7,675 bases of DNA from JAIVJN01 sp036732565 (GTDB lineage Bacteria; Acidobacteriota; Vicinamibacteria; Vicinamibacterales; UBA2999). The stretch lies in the NCBI GenBank assembly GCA_036732565.1, contig DAINCF010000346.1, positions 1 to 7,675 on the forward strand. The letters run 5' to 3'. The translations under genes were made by a program, and so were the position numbers. The notes below the pieces were generated by a model that ran no database searches, was not told the DNA's origin, and saw only the letters and a program-made list of their open reading frames with translations. Positions 6,347-7,675 of the stretch are shown piece by piece (within the stretch, counting starts at the first letter, position 1; every line of letters starts with the position of its first letter).

Positions 6347-6624
6347 TCTCTTGGATCGCGTGCTCCATCGCCTGCGCAGCGCTCTTCAGCCTCGTGAAGA
6401 CCATGGATCATCTCCGCGGCGGGGAGAGAAACATGGGCGACGAGGCTTACGCACCAGCGCCGATTCGTCGTCTCAGCGCTACACGCTTCGTCACACAATC
6501 CGCTGGCCGATAGCCGTCACCCACACGGCTGTCGGCTCCACGGTGACGCTGCAGTGGCACGTCATCGTCGTCCCGGGTCAGCCTAGCTAACGGCGCCGCG
6601 ACGCATCGCCGATATACGACTAGG
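6066..6624. other. About 560 bases with no convincing gene
   Basis: All six frames were read and none gives a recognisable protein. The minus-strand frame 5905-6498 has a composition rich in R, C and W, typical of an antisense shadow. The best small candidate is 6337-6513 (+): 58 codons, hydrophobic at residues 2-20 (LLISWIACSIACAALFSLV) and then polar, which would be a one-helix protein. It lacks a good ribosome binding site and has no family I know. A second small start at 6433, in the same frame, has GGGGAG about 7 bases upstream. A perfect 5-bp inverted repeat with a 3-base spacer (TGCAC-AAA-GTGCA) lies at 6228-6240. No promoter, terminator or transposon end is clear. Confidence 0.4.
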
Positions 6625-7675
6625 GTGGGTGTTTCCTCAGCCGCGTCGCTGCTCCGGTTCCTGATTCAGGTGCAGGCGGGTCTAATCCTTGCGATTGGCC
6701 TGCCGGTCATCGGCGCCTGGCTGTTGGACGCCCCCCAGGTTATACGGCTGCACCCGGCGCTGCCGCCAATGAGCTTCAACGCGGCGCTGTGGATGACGTG
6801 CTGCGGCATCGCGCTCGCGTCGACGATGGCTCGACGGTATCAATGGACAGCGAAGGTGCTGGGGGCAGTCGTCCTCGGCATGGCCGTCGCAACCATCGCC
6901 GAGCACTTCTCCCACATCGATCTCGGCATCGACCAACTGCTGCACCGTGCGGATCTCGTCGAATGGCAGGGGCATCCCGGCCGCCCGGCCCTGAACACCG
7001 CGGCGGGCTTCGCGCTGGCATCGGTCGGGCTCCTGCTTCACGGACGTCCGATGTCCGTCCTGCGAGGCGTGGCGATCGGTCTGTGCGGCGCCGGCGCCAG
7101 CGCAATCGCCGCCGTCTCTCTCTTCTCGCACGCGTTGGCTCCGGGCGAGGGGCTGTTCTGGCTCGTCGGCGGCGAGGCCATGGCCATGCACACGGCGGTG
7201 GGCCTGATCCTCATCGGATCCGGTCTGGGCTTCCTCGCGTGGTTCGTCTCCGACGACACGCTGCCGCCGCGCTGGATACCGTTTGCTGTCGGTGCGCTGG
7301 GCGCGGTCGCCACGGTGCTGCTCTGGCAGGGGGCCATCAATGCCGAGCAGCTTCACGTGCAACAACTGGTCGATCGACAGGCCGCCGCCATTCGAGACGC
7401 GCTCGAACGCCGGATGACCACGCATGTGCAAGCGCTCATCCGCATGGCACGGCACTGGGAGGAATCCGGCACCCCGACCGAAGCGGTATGGCGTGCCGAC
7501 GCGGCTCTGCTGCACGCGCACGCCCCCGACATTCAGGCCATCGAGTGGTGGGACGCCGCGGGCGTCGAGCGGTGGGTCGAGCCTCCAACCGGCGACGAGG
7601 CCGCGCGCGAGCAAGACGCGGCGGCCGCGGCCGTGCGACACGCGGCGTTTGCCCAGGCAACGCGGACAGAACGCG
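6625..7675 (+). CDS. Membrane sensor protein, ~7 helices plus CHASE-like domain (3' partial)
   Basis: The frame is open from 6547 to the window end; from GTG 6625 it gives 350 residues without a stop. Hydrophobic helices lie at about 16-34, 52-68, 76-94, 122-139, 146-168, 187-207 and 217-235. The first six include the pattern LHPALPPMSFNAALW and LGIDQLLHR...ALNTAAGFALASVGLLL, which I associate with an integral-membrane sensory module found at the N-terminus of hybrid histidine kinases and GGDEF proteins. Residues 240 onward resemble a CHASE-type extracytoplasmic domain (LERRMTTHVQALIRMARHWE, then APDIQAIEWWDAAGVERWVE). The output domain (kinase, cyclase or other) is outside the window and should not be assumed. 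The start is uncertain: GTG 6625 has no strong ribosome binding site, and GTG 6670 is the next downstream option. The gene is divergent from the propeller kinase, across the decayed region. Confidence 0.8.
   Translation, partial: MGVSSAASLLRFLIQVQAGLILAIGLPVIGAWLLDAPQVIRLHPALPPMSFNAALWMTCCGIALASTMARRYQWTAKVLGAVVLGMAVATIAEHFSHIDLGIDQLLHRADLVEWQGHPGRPALNTAAGFALASVGLLLHGRPMSVLRGVAIGLCGAGASAIAAVSLFSHALAPGEGLFWLVGGEAMAMHTAVGLILIGSGLGFLAWFVSDDTLPPRWIPFAVGALGAVATVLLWQGAINAEQLHVQQLVDRQAAAIRDALERRMTTHVQALIRMARHWEESGTPTEAVWRADAALLHAHAPDIQAIEWWDAAGVERWVEPPTGDEAAREQDAAAAAVRHAAFAQATRTER

Noticed and set aside
5905..6498. Minus-strand frame of 197 codons
   Set aside because: Its composition (C, R, W, T, S) is not protein-like, it spans the start of the membrane-protein remnant, and it has no recognisable motif.
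6337..6513. Small one-helix protein gene of 58 codons
   Set aside because: It has no good ribosome binding site and no known relatives, and it lies in a decayed region. It is described in the gap entry but not called as a gene.
6682..7641. Long minus-strand frame of 319 codons
   Set aside because: It is rich in R, D, A, G and H without hydrophobic or motif structure. The plus strand over the same bases encodes a convincing membrane and CHASE-like protein, so this is an antisense shadow in GC-rich DNA.

Overview
The window is GC-rich and mostly bacterial coding sequence. A propeller-type sensor histidine kinase, secreted low-complexity repeat proteins and the character of the gene remnants suggest a soil-type Acidobacteriota, perhaps Vicinamibacteria. 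That placement is inference from family impressions; no marker gene is present.

Layout: (1) 2-235 (+) is the C-terminal end of an unrecognised protein. (2) 295-1971 (+) encodes a secreted 558-residue protein with seven tandem ~50-residue repeats, each carrying a cysteine pair; the repeat number and the way the last repeat ends suggest a closed seven-bladed beta-propeller. (3) 1985-2171 is an array of 8-bp repeats in two oppositely oriented arms, lying between two convergent genes and very rich in GATC. (4) 2321-5509 (-) encodes a membrane sensor histidine kinase: about fourteen Reg_prop blades (probably two propellers), a Y_Y_Y domain, one membrane helix, then HisKA_3 and HATPase_c. No response regulator is visible beside it. 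(5) 5583-6624 contains no convincing intact gene. It holds abutting fragments of at least three unrelated genes in alternating orientation: an enoyl-CoA hydratase C-terminal piece (+, with a frameshift), a piece resembling the C-terminal part of apolipoprotein N-acyltransferase (-), and the N-terminus of a small membrane protein (+). About 560 bases without a convincing gene follow. (6) 6625 to the window end (+) is the N-terminal half of a second membrane sensor, with about seven membrane helices followed by a CHASE-like extracytoplasmic domain; its output domain lies outside the window.

The genes do not form an obvious pathway. The two sensors are divergently oriented around the decayed region, and the repeat protein converges on the kinase. 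I see no defence system, mobile-element gene, CRISPR array, tRNA or rRNA. The less ordinary items are the inverted 8-bp array, the probable Velcro-closed propeller protein and the mosaic of gene remnants.
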